A stretch of 64,000 nt of DNA from Dermanyssus gallinae (Eukaryota; Arthropoda; Arachnida; Mesostigmata; Dermanyssidae). This document shows positions 33,821 to 45,340 of this stretch, piece after piece; position 1 is the first letter of the stretch, and every line of letters starts with the position of its first letter. Below the pieces are notes generated by a model. It was not told where the DNA came from, ran no database searches, and worked only from the letters and a program-made list of their open reading frames with translations. Location of the stretch: contig QVRM01005607.1 of NCBI GenBank assembly GCA_003439945.1, positions 740,001-804,000 of the forward strand. The letters are read 5' to 3'. Made by a program: the position numbers and the translations under genes.

Positions 33821-34733
33821 GCCTGTATATAAATGTCCACAACCGGATAGACCATCATGTTGGCTACATAACCGATGTTGTTATATAATTGTGATAAACT
33901 GCATGCCGAAACCTAGCGACAAGGTTAACTACCGGCTGTCGGAAATCCGGCAAATTGTTATTACTCCTGCTGACAATAGGAACAACAGCAACACGGCAAA
34001 AAAAACGATACACGAACGGATAACTAAACGGTAATTGTTTTTGGTCGTTTATCCCGCACGTTTATTTCCTCAGAGCGACAGGGACATAAACAACAACCAG
34101 GCGGAAATATGGTGAAGTCCGCATACAGTACAAAAGTAAACAGTGTTACCCGGTCGTCTTGTCACTGTTTTTGCTGCACTCGTAGTCAGCTTTGTTGTTG
34201 TTATTATTATTATTATTGTCGTTAATATTATGTCGTTAATAAATTGTTGTTGTAGTTTGTTGCTGTTCTCGTTTGTGTGTTCATTGTTGCTCGTTTTGCG
34301 TTAGTCGGTATTGTTGTTGTTGTTGGTGTTGTAGTCTTTATTGTGTTTTTTTAATAGTTTGTTGTGGTTTCTGTTTTCTTTGTTGCTTGTTGGTGTTGTG
34401 TCCCAATAATTAGTATTTTTAAACCAAACAGCTAGTAGGTAGGTGGTTGGATGTTAGGGAACAAAAGCTGGGAAGGCATAACATGGCGCAATTTCGGAAG
34501 AACTGAAAGATCCGGGAGGAGATCTAACGAAACGATTCGGGAAGAGATCCAACAAAATGATCCGGCTGTCGTTGTCGATCCGGGTCGCTGTCAGCGTTGT
34601 CATTACAAGCTACCTTTCGTTCGACAAAGCGGGCGGAAAGACAGATTGTGGCCGTGACGATAGTGGTGGAGGATACATGACCACGCGCAAGAGCAACAAC
34701 AACAACAGCGCTGACTAAAGTCGTTATCTCTTA
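33819..34733. other. Unassigned DNA with GTT-rich stretch
   Basis: A GTT/TTG-rich segment lies at 34190-34400. Small frames on both sides are unrecognised. Confidence 0.4.
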
Positions 34734-34756
34734 TATATATATATATATATATATAT
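34734..34756. repeat. (TA)n microsatellite at 5' edge of an R2-like fragment
   Basis: Short TA run directly before the first readable retroelement sequence. Confidence 0.9.
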
Positions 34757-35645
34757 TACAAGACTTCTTTGTGAGCGCTTGGGAACCTCCATTGAGACCG
34801 CTACACAAGAGACCGATTACTGGTCTCAACAACTACACAACACGTTCGATGGGGCACATTTAAAAAAAACACACGAAACGCCCTTTGTACATTACTGGAT
34901 TACCTATCTGGTAAGGAGTTTTTAAACCTACTAAAACTCAGAATCAACGCACTACCAACGCGTGCCAGATTGGCCAGGGGACGCCCGCTACAACAAACGT
35001 TGTAGGCACGGGTGTCATGCGCCTGAGACGTTGGCTCATGTCGCTCAGATGTGCAATACAACGCACAAACAAACTATAAAAAAGACATGACGACGTCTGT
35101 GATCGCGTGGTGCGTCTTCTCCGCGAGAGTGGTCATGAGGTGGTTCGTGAGCGAGTATTCCGTCGACCGGGCGCACCGGGTCTAAAGCCCGACCTCGTCA
35201 TAACAACACCAACCGAGGTCTGGGTTTTAGATGCCGAAGTTTGCGACCCGAACAGGGACCTCGCAAAAGCGCAGCAGGACAAGATCACCAAATATGACGT
35301 CGAGTTCCTAGCGGCGCTCCCCGACCCGCAAAAACCTCGCAGATTCGGATCCATCACTATCTCTATGAGTGGTGTATGGGACTCTGAATCTGCGAGTACG
35401 CTCTTGGGGCTCGGCGTCACGAAGAGGAATCTTATGGATATTACCGTTTTAACGTTGCAAGGAACCTTAAGGATATACCGCTCGCACCGGGTCCATAAGA
35501 GCAGGGGCTACCATCAAGCAAGGACACGGACAGCTGATTCTTAACATCACGTGACACCTTTTCACCACAATTTTTATTAATACGAGCACGGCCGAGTGTG
35601 CAAACGTATTGTAAATGATTAATAAATCATCACAATATTTTCTAT
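34757..35645 (+). pseudogene. R2-like non-LTR retrotransposon, C-terminal endonuclease fragment plus 3' UTR
   Basis: Plus-strand blocks in order: LKLRINALPTRARLARGRPLQ (about 34930-35000), then RHGCHAPETLAHVAQMCNTTH in another frame. The latter is the C-x3-C..H..C finger preceding the endonuclease in R2-type elements. Then comes the open frame 35107-35544 with RLLRESGHEVVRERVFRRPG and GLKPDLVITTPTEVWVLDAEV, the PD...(D/E)xV core of the restriction-like endonuclease, followed by KITKYDV. Two frameshifts precede the last frame. The 3' UTR contains GCCGAGTGTGCAA and ATTGTAAATGATTAATAAAT and ends about TTTTCTATA near 35645. The 5' end is truncated at a TA microsatellite. A copy of the 3' UTR alone lies at 42741-42804. 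Confidence 0.85.
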
Positions 35646-35646
35646 A

Positions 35647-36600
35647 CGAGACGTGTTCAAATGAAAAGGTACGAAACGACACCATGAGTATAATGGTGGC
35701 CGCCTTTAGATTACTGAGCCAGTTCTCCACTATGTCCTTCAGTCCGTCGTCCGAGTTAAAGCGCCTCGCTTTGAGATGGTTTTCTAGTCGATAGAAAGTG
35801 TGCAGGACGACATGTGCGGGATGTAGGGAGGATGCTCAAGCTGCCTCCAATTGAATTTGGCCGAATGGCCACTTTGTGTGACTCTGGAGATGTGTGGAGG
35901 CTCGTTATCGTGGAGCAGAATAACTTTCTCAGCCGTTTCCGCTTGACAGAGTTGCGTAGGCTACAGAGTGTCTCACGGTACACGTCAGTGTTAGTTGTGT
36001 TTCCGTGCTCGAGAAATTCGATGAGTATCGAACATGGATATAGTCGGCGAGCGTCATCTTGCATGCTGAGGGAACAGTTTTAAATTTTTTAAGAGGGGAG
36101 GACGGTGCGTGTTTATAATGCATGCTGTCCTGTGTTGCCTCTGGCTCGGACCAGGCGCCAGTTGGGGTTCGCCGCGCTTCATCGGAACCCACTGCGCGCA
36201 GACCTTCTAGTAATCTAATTTGCCCAATGTTCACACGATTCCAACACTGGCCTCCTCCGCCATGAGTGCCAGCATTTGCATTGTGACACGCCGATCACTT
36301 CCCACAAGGTTATTTATCTTGTCGATAAGCTCGATTATGATCACCGTGTTTGCCTGGTCGGGGGTCATCGCTCAAACACTCCCGGCCATAACAAAAACGG
36401 GCACTTTACTTTTTTATTGACATGTCAACCCCACACTCTCTCATGTATACGGCCACCATTCGGCAACAAATATCGGCCTGTTGAAGGCCTTATGTAGTCA
36501 GAAATCTGATAACACCTCGCTACTCTTAAAGAGTCGAACTTTGCATAGGGACGTCATGATACCGTCACACGAAATATCATGTCAATTGGACGGATTACAC
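35647..36600 (-). pseudogene. Decayed mariner transposon, minus orientation
   Basis: The 3' terminal repeat GTTCAAATGAAAAGGTACGA lies at about 35653. It matches the ends of the element at 36647-37373. Reading minus strand from about 36520: a degraded N-terminal helix-turn-helix block, then DVYRETLCSLRNSVKRKRLRKLFCST (35980-35910). HDNARPH-like and SRVTQSGHSAKFNWRQLEHPPYIPHMSS blocks follow near 35900-35820, equivalent to the mariner catalytic-core and LEHPPYSPDLSP motifs. Many frameshifts; no second terminal repeat found at the right side. Confidence 0.75.
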
Positions 36601-36606
36601 AATTGC

Positions 36607-36632
36607 ATATATATATATATATATATATATAT
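36607..36632. repeat. (TA)n microsatellite between two mariner ruins
   Basis: TA run of about 26 bp. Confidence 0.95.
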
Positions 36633-36646
36633 GTTTGTGTATGTAT

Positions 36647-37373
36647 AGGGTATTCAAACGAAAATGTATGAAGCGTCGTAACAACCACACGGACGCCTAC
36701 GTGTGACGGAGGAGAGAAACAGCCAGTTGTGTGTCTTGCCCAGTTGACGTGGCAGTTTGTGTGAGTAGTACATCATGCCATTTTCATTACAAAATTCGAC
36801 GATTGCGGAGCAGCTACGTGTTATTAGATTTCTGACTGTAGAAGGTGCTTGATTGGTCGATATGTATTACCGCATCGTTGCTGTATACGGGGCAGACCGT
36901 GTGTCCGACAATTCAGTGAGAAAGAACGTGCCCGTTTTTGTGAAAGCCGGGAGTGTTTAAGTGTTGACTCGCGTTGAAACAATGAACGACCTGGCTTGAA
37001 GTGACTGTTAAGTTCTTTATCGACATCAAATACTCATCGAATTCTTCAAGCACGAAAAACCGTTAACAGTCTCTTATACTGTAAGACAGTCTGTATCACA
37101 CGAAACTGCATTAACAGTAAACAGTCCGGGCTGCTCACAGAGGGAGTTGAGCATCCACCCTACAGTCGGGAGATCCATCTGTTTCGTCCGCTAAAAACAT
37201 CTCAAAAAGCGAGGCGCTTCTACTCGGGCGACGAACTGAAAAACAGAGTGGAGAAACTTTTCGACTCGTGAAGCAGTGTGATAGTTGTGCTCAGGCCTTT
37301 AGTGGTTACATTTGAACAAAAACTTCAATTATACCCACAGTATCGTTTCGTACCTTTTCATTTGAACCGCCCT
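36647..37373 (+). mobile_element. Internally deleted mariner element
   Basis: Imperfect terminal inverted repeats: AGGGTATTCAAACGAAAATG at 36647, and the complement of AGGGCGGTTCAAATGAAAAG ending at 37373. TA repeats flank both sides. Inside, IAEQLRVIRFLTVEG and VDMYYRIVAVYGADRVSDNSVRK (36800-36940) match the mariner N-terminal helix-turn-helix. Towards the right end, VEHPPYSREIHLFRPLKTSQKARRF and ELKNRVEKLF (37145-37265) match the C-terminal LEHPPYSPDLAPSDFHLF...LKG.RF..D.E segment. The central part with the first two catalytic aspartates is missing. Same family as the ruin at 35647-36600, judging by the terminal sequence. Confidence 0.88.
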
Positions 37374-37374
37374 C

Positions 37375-37451
<77 letters not shown>

Positions 37452-37525
37452 GCAAATACGTAAATGCATATATCTCAAGATGTATGATTTTGTTTATACA
37501 CGTGCCTACTCGCAGCATTTTATCA

Positions 37526-37555
<30 letters not shown>
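37374..37555. repeat. Two (TA)n microsatellites
   Basis: Long TA run (37376-37449) starting at the mariner end, and a second at 37529-37558. Confidence 0.95.
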
Positions 37556-37559
<4 letters not shown>

Positions 37560-38508
37560 CACTCCTTTTAGGCAAATCAGAAGCAAGTCGTTCCGCGATT
37601 CGTTTAACACCGATCGTTTAATTCCGCTTATCTCTTGTACATAGATGGAAATCTGTCTCTGCAGGGCTCATGGCGTAAGCCTGTATGTAGCGCTACTTAC
37701 ATCAGTGCCTGGCTGTATCCGATCGATACACGACGCGGTGTGTCGTCGTACGTTCGGGGTAACCTACGCCACCTGATTGGTAAAAATACGCTCGTTGCAA
37801 GAGCTGTTGTCATCTGTTGGTGCAAGAGTGGTGGTGATGTGGCGATCAAGCGACGCGGTGGTGGCATTATGCTATGCAACGCTAACTTACGCTAGCGTAT
37901 ACATTTGTTCCACCGCTTCGTTCGCAAGCAACTATGACCGGCGGCGATGCGGCGACATTTGCGGAAAGCTACTGCTTTCGTAGTACACCTGGTGGGCTGT
38001 CACACACCACACCGATCCTGCCGACTCTCGAAGCACTACACCACTATACACATAGATCACTATGCGTATGCTGTTGACTAGCGATACTGTGTATAACGGC
38101 TTCTGATAGCAGCGCGCTAAGTCAAGCGTCTAAGTATAGACGTGTGACGGCATGTACCTACCTATACATTGCATGCAGCACGTGGCACGCTCTAGCACGA
38201 AAACGAGAATGGCGGAATGGAGTGACAGTAACAGGTGGTGATTATTTACTAATTGGATTCATCTATATGAGGCGTATCGTTTAGTGCGACTAAGTGCAGT
38301 TTTGATAAAAGCAACAAAAAACTAGTCGAAAGCTAGTCGGGCAATATGATAAGTGAATAATTCTAGATGGCATTTTTGTTGATGGCGTCGAGGAGAGACG
38401 TTGTCTCAAGAAAGCCGCAACTCACTTGTCTCCGGTTGCGAGGTTCAACTGCTTCGACCTGCGTATACATTGCCTAGGCCGCCCAGAGTCTCAAATGCTA
38501 GTGGTTCT

Positions 38509-38510
<2 letters not shown>
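37560..38510. other. No gene recognised
   Basis: Frames around 37635-37983 overlap on several frames and are unrecognised. Confidence 0.4.

Positions 38511-38578
<68 letters not shown>
38511..38578. repeat. (TA)n microsatellite
   Basis: About 68 bp of TA. Confidence 0.95.
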
Positions 38579-38581
<3 letters not shown>

Positions 38582-39659
38582 ATTATTAATTAAAGTAAAC
38601 AAAATATACTGCTGTTGCTGATGCTGCTGCCTCTGCTACTTGTAGTAGCGACTGTGCAACTTGAACTGAGTTATCGCGCAAACAGTGCCTGATCAGTAAC
38701 AGTGAATGCTCAGCGCTACAAACGTGCCCCCAACGTGTACCAACATGCTATGCCCACTAGACGAGACCTTCCTTTTTCTGCCGCGTCGGAGCTCGTCGGG
38801 ATAGCTTCTGCGAGTCGTGAAAGGACCAATCGAAACAAGTATTTTAAACAAACGGACACGTCCTACTTGGTTGGTGCTCGATGTACGACGCTATTGTACT
38901 CGGTCTGCGGCTGTTACTGCTGTCAAACGTGTAGGTCCTGTGTCGGGGGTAATCATCAAGGACGATTGGGGGGAGTTGATGGCGAGTACCTCGTACCTCT
39001 CGTATGAGGCCTCGCCGATGCGCCGGTGAGGCGAGGCAGGCTACCGTGGCAACGAATCGATCATATCCGAGTCCGAGCGAGACGACCCTTTCCTTCAACA
39101 ATAGAAGCAGCAGCACACAAACTACCCCTGCGCATCCATCCATAGTACCCCATAACTGCACACCTATAATACTTAGGTAGGGTGAGGGGTTGGGTGGACG
39201 GGTTGTGGTCTCTATACACATAGAGTCATGCCCTTCATGTCGAGTCTCGGAGTTCGGAGTTGTTTAGACACAGGCACATCTGCTCCTGCAGCCAGTAATT
39301 CTACTTTCCAACGAGGATACATAGGAGGACACGAGGTGTGCGTTTCGTGGTGGAGCTTCGTGTTGTCTCCGTAACTCTCTTTCTTCATAGATATGCATAC
39401 ACCCCTCGTCCTGTCCCGCTCAGTGATTCGATTAGCGACGATTAGCTGACACTCGTGGCGTGCTAATTGCATTTGTGGGTGCGATGTGTTCATAGCAATC
39501 AAGAAGAATTGCACATAGACAATGCAAGTATGCATCGCTGTAGCAAGCATACGATCGTGTTGACGTCGACAGCGGCCACAGCAACGAAAACAGGCGGAAA
39601 GACAAAAATGAAAGAAGTTTATCATCAGTAACAATGATAATAGTACAATCAACGCTGAA
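38579..39659. other. No gene recognised
   Basis: Frames at 38702-39029 and the minus-strand frames at 39221-38844 have no recognisable domain. Confidence 0.35.
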
Positions 39660-40510
39660 ATCTTCAACAAAAACAGCAGCAACAACAACAACCACAACAA
39701 CAGCAGCAACAGCAGTGTAGCAACAAGTAGAACTGGCTGCAGTCAATGAAGCTGTTGCCTGTCAATGAAAATTAACTCGGTGTGTGTTAGTACGGCCATA
39801 GTCAGAAACTCTACTACAACGGCAACAACAACAACAACAACGAAAACAACAACAGCAACAACAACAACAACAATAACAGCAAAAACAACAACAACTGCAA
39901 CAACAATAACGAAACGACGATTCCGACAGAATCCACGGCCACTCAAACAGTAGCAGAAGCGTGGAAGCGCCGCCACAAAGGTATGATTGCCATTACGCTG
40001 GCATGGATCGCTGAGTCAGCTGAGACTCGAAACAACCTCTGGTAGCACTTTTCAAAAGCACGAACAACACGGCCGCTCGTTGGCACTCGTGGTGGGGCTT
40101 GCTTGCTTGTCTGGCCACTCGTGAAAGTTTGCCCACTCGGAATTTCGTCAGGAGCAGCAGCAACAGCAGCTGCAACAACAACACGGCCCTATTTGCATCG
40201 CTAACCCTGTATGCTGTCGTAGGCAGGCCGCTTCGTTCATATCGGCGACCACTTGCACTGCCTTCGCCAGTACAACCACTATTAGTGCTACGGGTATATA
40301 TATTCAACAACCACGACGACAACAACAACAATAATAACAACAACAGCACAACAATAATAGCAGCAGCAACAACAACCAAGCACTCACAGTAATAGCAATC
40401 ATAACAACAACAGCACAACAATAATAGCAGCAGCAACAACAACCAAGCACTCACAGTAATAGCAATCATAACAACAACAGTAACAGAAACAACAGCAACT
40501 GCACCAACAA
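39660..40510. repeat. CAA/CAG-rich low-complexity region
   Basis: CAA-type repeats at 39667-39720, 39818-39915, 40155-40180 and 40310-40510. Predicted frames are poly-Thr or poly-Asn on plus and poly-Leu or poly-Val on minus. No supported exon. Confidence 0.8.
40335..40468. repeat. Two-copy 67-bp tandem duplication
   Basis: The unit at 40335-40401 is repeated perfectly or nearly so at 40402-40468. Both contain CAATAATAGCAGCAGC and CCAAGCACTCACAGTAATAG. Confidence 0.9.
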
Positions 40511-41277
40511 CAATTGCAACTGTAACCGCACTTTGCTATCGATTTTCATAGCATGGTCATAGATGGTTTCCTCTGGGTCCGCTTGGCGGTACGATGTCAG
40601 ATGTCTGATGACCGCTGATCATATGTGTGAACGCTTTAGTTAATCATTGTTGTTATTAAATCATCGTAACGGTTATTATCATAATCAAAATCATCATCAT
40701 CGTAGCATTAGCTTTATACAAATAGTTTAAACGTGTTGCATTTATTAAAAATGCACGTTAGTGCGACCGCGTATACACATGCTGTATAATTTACGACCAC
40801 TATCGTATACACAACCGGGTATAGCCGTGCGTGCAAAAAAAATAGTATCCGTTTTTCTGGTCGCTCTATGCCTGCGTCTAAATGGGATATGCGCATGCCG
40901 ATTAGATCGACTTCTGCACCGATCCTTGGGCCGGTGATTCTGACCGCTCATAAAAAGCGCAGAACGGTGACAAAAAGAATAGAAAAGGTTGATGAAAGGG
41001 TTTTGCATCTTCCAACAAATAGCTATTATCGATAGCATTCGGGGCATCATACTAATAATAATAATAATATGACGAATTACATTTCCATAACTATATTTCA
41101 ATAGCTCGTCTCCTGCAAAGAACGATTGTTGCAGAGCCCTGTCTTGAGCAGATGATGTTATGTTCGGCCTTCGGTTCGGCCTTTGCAGCAAGCAGCGTGA
41201 ATTGTTATGCAAAGTACTTTACTTTATTTACTATACAAACCTGGTCTAGACAAATACCGTCGAGAAGTACACACACA

Positions 41278-41279
<2 letters not shown>
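40511..41279. other. No gene recognised
   Basis: A 155-codon minus-strand frame (41212-40745) has no recognisable motif. A short (TAA)n lies at 41052-41068. Confidence 0.35.
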
Positions 41280-41311
<32 letters not shown>

Positions 41312-41376
41312 CTCGGACCTTAATCTGGTTTGTATATAAATATATATATATATATATACTCGGACCTTAATCTGGT
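41280..41376. repeat. (CA)n-(TA)n with 45-bp tandem duplication
   Basis: The 19-bp phrase ACTCGGACCTTAATCTGGT occurs at 41311-41329 and 41356-41374, each preceded by a TA run. Confidence 0.92.
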
Positions 41377-42031
41377 ATGTATGCTCATACCATTGCGTCA
41401 TTACGAGTTGCCCTGGTGCAGTGCAGCCTTCGCTGTGTAACAACAGCAGAATCTCCATTCATTAAGGCAGTGCGTTAACTGTAACCATAGTAAGCCCTAT
41501 CAGTGGCAGCAGAATAGTCGAAACGATATATTCAATGATCGTGCAGCGAATCGTATGCGCGACCGAACCAAACTGCCGCCCCGGGCTGTTCGAACGATGA
41601 TGGCCTGCACGAAATGCAGAAGCGGTCTATTCTCGCCGGTTCTCGCGCATTTACGTTACGGCCTCGCGGGTATGCGAACTTTTACCGCTTTTCCACCCAC
41701 TTCCACTCGTTGTGAACTGCTAACGGGTTGTGCGGAGATGCCAGATGAAGCACGCGCAAACCCAAAACGTCCGTTTGCCCTTAATTCCCATTAAAAACAC
41801 ATTTTGCCGTTAGTTTAGTTTTTGTTTTTCTCTAAATGTCCGCTACTGTGCGCCTATTTCTCCCTATTCGCACTCCCGCGTGCCCTGACTAATCCTCTTG
41901 TAGTCCTAAACTTGCTTATTCATTTTAATTTGCTCTAAAATGCAAACTTGGCTCTTATTTCCTCTATTGCTCCCTATTTTCCGTCAAAATGCTCAAAGTT
42001 TCTTAATATTGTCCTTATTAGCTCAGAAAAA
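41377..42031. other. No gene recognised
   Basis: No supported feature. Confidence 0.4.
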
Positions 42032-42211
42032 AATCCTTTCGGGGCTGACTCTCAGCCAAGATTTAACGTCAATGGGACTGCTTTTTGCATTGCTTCATAG
42101 ACGGACCCCATAAATACAAATGTGCAACGGTGGGGCTCGAACCCGCGCACCTATGTGTCTCCTCCGGTCGCGAGGCGCAGACGCATGTCACCACGCCACT
42201 GGGCTCGACCC
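42032..42211 (-). repeat. tRNA-derived SINE, family A, copy 4
   Basis: The minus strand shows GTGGCGTGGTGAC as the A-box region and TGCGCCTCGCGACCGGAGGA. The B box is GGGTTCGAGCCCCACCGTTG, with body CACATTTGTATTTATGGGGT and a GAAGCAATGCAAAAAGCAGT block. The tail is ACGTTAAATCTTGGCTGAGA. It is among the best preserved copies. Confidence 0.88.
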
Positions 42212-42706
42212 TTATTAGCTCAAGCTTACTCTTATTGTTCTAATTATGCACCCCCCATCCGCACTTTGTGCCACCCCTCAGTGGCCGCCCGCTCGCACAA
42301 GATAGTCATACCAACGTTCTTGACGGGGAAAAGGTAGCACATGGCCAGTGAGGCGTGTCAACTGACGAATCAAATCGGTCTACCTTAACGGCCGCTCGTT
42401 TAGCTACCCCCTTGGACCCCGACGCTCCACCACTTCACCGCGACCAACTTGGCTGGCCGTTGCTTAAGCAGCCTCTTTTCTTGTGGTTTGTTAAACTAGC
42501 AAGAGTAACGATTTAGCTTAAGCGACTATGAGCACATAAGATACCTTTGCCCGTTTATGCCCTAGGCAGATACGCACCCCTATGTAGACGTCATTTTCCA
42601 TTGTGAGAGATTTGGGAATGTTTTTCTATGTATAAAAAGACTTCCTAGTACTCATTTTAGCACTAGCCAGTCGTCCCATGAACCGAATTGCATCTGGCAT
42701 TTGCAA

Positions 42707-42711
<5 letters not shown>
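42212..42711. other. No gene recognised
   Basis: No supported feature. Confidence 0.4.

Positions 42712-42740
<29 letters not shown>
42712..42740. repeat. (TA)n microsatellite
   Basis: TA run directly before the retroelement 3'-end copy. Confidence 0.95.
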
Positions 42741-42743
<3 letters not shown>

Positions 42744-42804
42744 GGCGAGCACTGCCGAGTGTGCAAGCGTATTGTAAATGATTAATAAATCACACAATCT
42801 TTTC
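42741..42804 (+). mobile_element. Solo 3'-UTR copy of the R2-like element
   Basis: The 64-bp segment matches 35583-35642 almost base for base (shared GCCGAGTGTGCAA, CGTATTGTAAATGATTAATA). It is bounded by TA repeat on the left and TATATATGTGTG on the right. It is the expected product of severe 5' truncation during target-primed reverse transcription. Confidence 0.85.
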
Positions 42805-44421
42805 TATATATATGTGTGTGTGTAAGCCCATGCTCGTGCGGTTATTCTAGCGAGAAAATAAGCCGATACACGGCTGTACGTACCTTGATGAACGTGAGGA
42901 CGTGAGACCTGTTCCAATTGTCTTTTACATCTATGGTGCTGATGGTTTAAATCTATATATATCCCTCGTGCATACGGGTATCTTTAAACCTCATAGTGTT
43001 CAGTCTAAAACGTGACTTGATTATTTGTTGAGCCCATTATACTGCTGTTGCTGCGCTGGCGCCTATCTGACTAAAAAATGTAATGTTACTACTTTTCTAA
43101 GCGCACTAATCTGGTAACAGTAGTGCGAATGGAGAGCTGATCATGGTGCTGTCGCAAACACCTATATATATATATATATATATGTGTACTGTTTGGTTGA
43201 CTTTATGACGCGCTTTTATTACTCTCTCTGGTGTCTATCAGGTGTTCGCAAATGTCGAATGAAAGACAAATCAAGCATATATATATATAGTCCTTGCGTT
43301 ATTGGGTGCCACATCCGTAGTACACTATCATACAGGGCAAATTAGTTTTTGTCCCCAAAGTGCGCAATGATGCATACTTTCAGGCAAAGCCTAGTCTATT
43401 ACTTGTCATATGTATCTTACTCGAAAATTTCAGGGAAATTGGGTTGTGAAACCAGAATTGTGTATGTACTTAACGCTAAATAATGACAATTGAGATACGC
43501 CTAGTACCGATCGATCATATAGTCGTAGTAATAATTGTAATTAGTACTATCATCACCATATTAGTATAATATAAGTAGAGAAGCTGAATATCAATAAACG
43601 TTAAGAGCACCAAGATTGTTCATGAGAGTGCTTAAATAGTTACATTTTATAGTAAGTCGGTTTAGTCTTTGTCCATCGCATCGCTCGTAACCAATTCCGT
43701 GACAGGATTATTTTTCAATGGCAAAATTCAAGGCAAACAACGCGCTTTTTAGTTCAGCGATTCCTAAATGATAATGAAATAAATTATTTTATCGGCTACT
43801 CCGCAGGAGTTAACAGGAAGGGCACACGTAGGCCACTTGCATTTGTGTAAGGTCAGTGTAGAGAATAATTTATGCTTATATAGTGATAGTACTGTCGAGG
43901 AATGTACATAACCATGTACGTAGTGCGTACTATAATCAACATATGACCTCGTTAATCGTTCCTTTAAAATCGTTCCGGCTGTCTGTATGAGTAAAATGTT
44001 TTCATTTATATTTCTTCTTATTTTATAACGCAGAGTTGAAAATGTGTGGTTCTTACTGGCGCAATGTGACTGCAAAACATGTGTTTATACACCTGTAAGT
44101 TGAAGTTTATTGTTTCATAGACATATTGGTTCAGGCGTGTTGTTAGTTCGTTCCGTTTCGTTGATCTGATTATTGTCAAGTTATAGAGCGCATTTGTGTG
44201 TGTTTTAATTTTTTTTTGCAGACGGCCAGGAACAAAAATGCATAATGCACACATTTTGGTCTGGGTGGGACTCTCGAACCCACTAAAAACCTGGCGATCC
44301 CCTAAACCCAGTGATCCCCAGTGATTTGTGCGTGCAACAAGAAAAGAGTACCGCTTTTGCTATGACCCCACACCGACGAGAAGGCATACACCTAATAGTA
44401 GCAGCTGCCCCAGTGCCTCTC
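42805..44421. other. No gene recognised; a few short TA runs
   Basis: TA runs near 43164-43182 and 43277-43290. Minus-strand frames at 44254-43764 are unrecognised. Confidence 0.4.
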
Positions 44422-44612
44422 GCTCGACACCGGTGGCGTGGTGGCTTAAATCTGCGCCCCTCGCGACCGGAGGAGACACCGGATAAGTGCGCGGGTTCGA
44501 GCCCCAACGTTGCACATTTGTATTGATGGGGGTCCCTCTCTCTTACGAAGCAATGTAAAAAACAGTTCCGTGAACGTTAAATTTTGGCTGAGGGTGAGCG
44601 CGAAAACTTTTT
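44422..44612 (+). repeat. tRNA-derived SINE, family A, copy 5
   Basis: The plus strand begins with GGTGGCGTGGTGGCTTAAAT, which includes the A-box. It continues with CTGCGCCCCTCGCGACCGGA and the B box GGTTCGAGCCCC at 44493. Body and tail blocks match the other copies: GTTGCACATTTGTATTGATG, an AAGCAATGTAAAAAACAGTT block, then GTTAAATTTTGGCTGAGGGT. Confidence 0.88.
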
Positions 44613-44645
44613 AGTGCCTCTCCCTCATTCCGTCTGTCTGCCTGA

Positions 44646-44649
<4 letters not shown>

Positions 44650-44682
<33 letters not shown>
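44650..44682. repeat. (TC)n microsatellite
   Basis: TC run of about 33 bp. Confidence 0.95.
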
Positions 44683-44686
<4 letters not shown>

Positions 44687-44739
44687 GATCTTTACTTTAA
44701 ACTCTGTGTTTCGCTCATCTTAGCTTTGCCTCGCAAGTA

Positions 44740-45340
44740 TTTGCGCTGTCGTCGTCGTCGTCGTCGACAATCGTTGTTATGGCAGTGGTTGTTTTATGAT
44801 ATCGGCCGCTCTACGGCGCTCCTTAGTTCTGGGCGGGAGGGGGTGGGACGGTCACCCTCACTCAAATCAATAATCACGTGTGTAGAACATTGTTTGTTCC
44901 AATCTGCGTTGTTGTTGTTGCTGTTGTAGCTGTTGTTGTGGTAACTGCAGCTGTTGCAGTTGTTGTTGTCGTGGTCGTTGTGGTTGTCGTGGTCGTTGTG
45001 GTTGTCGTGGTCGTTGTCGTCGTTGTTGTTGGGACAGTAGCAGGCCAAAAATCACCCTCATTTCTACCAACTCACATACCATTACATCACGCTCTATGAC
45101 AGGCGCCGTTGTTGCTGCCACCGCTACAGCCACCATCCCGCGGTAGTTAGCGGTTCGCGTTTGCCGTCGAACGATGACGACTGGAACCATTTTGGGCTTT
45201 TTTGGTTGTCGTAGTTTGGTAGTGGGTAACAACAACAACAATAACAGTCGAATTATTGGCCACAGCGGCAACGACACCACCCCAACGACAACGGCAGCTA
45301 CAACAGCTGATGCTGCTGCTGCTGCATCAACAGCAGCTTT
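44740..45340. repeat. GTC/GTT/CTG-rich low-complexity region
   Basis: (GTC)n at 44747-44765, and GTT/CTG and GTCGTGGTC-type imperfect repeats at 44905-45040. CAA/CAG repeats on the same strand follow at 45228-45335, so the strand bias flips. Poly-Val and poly-Gln frames are by-products. Confidence 0.85.
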
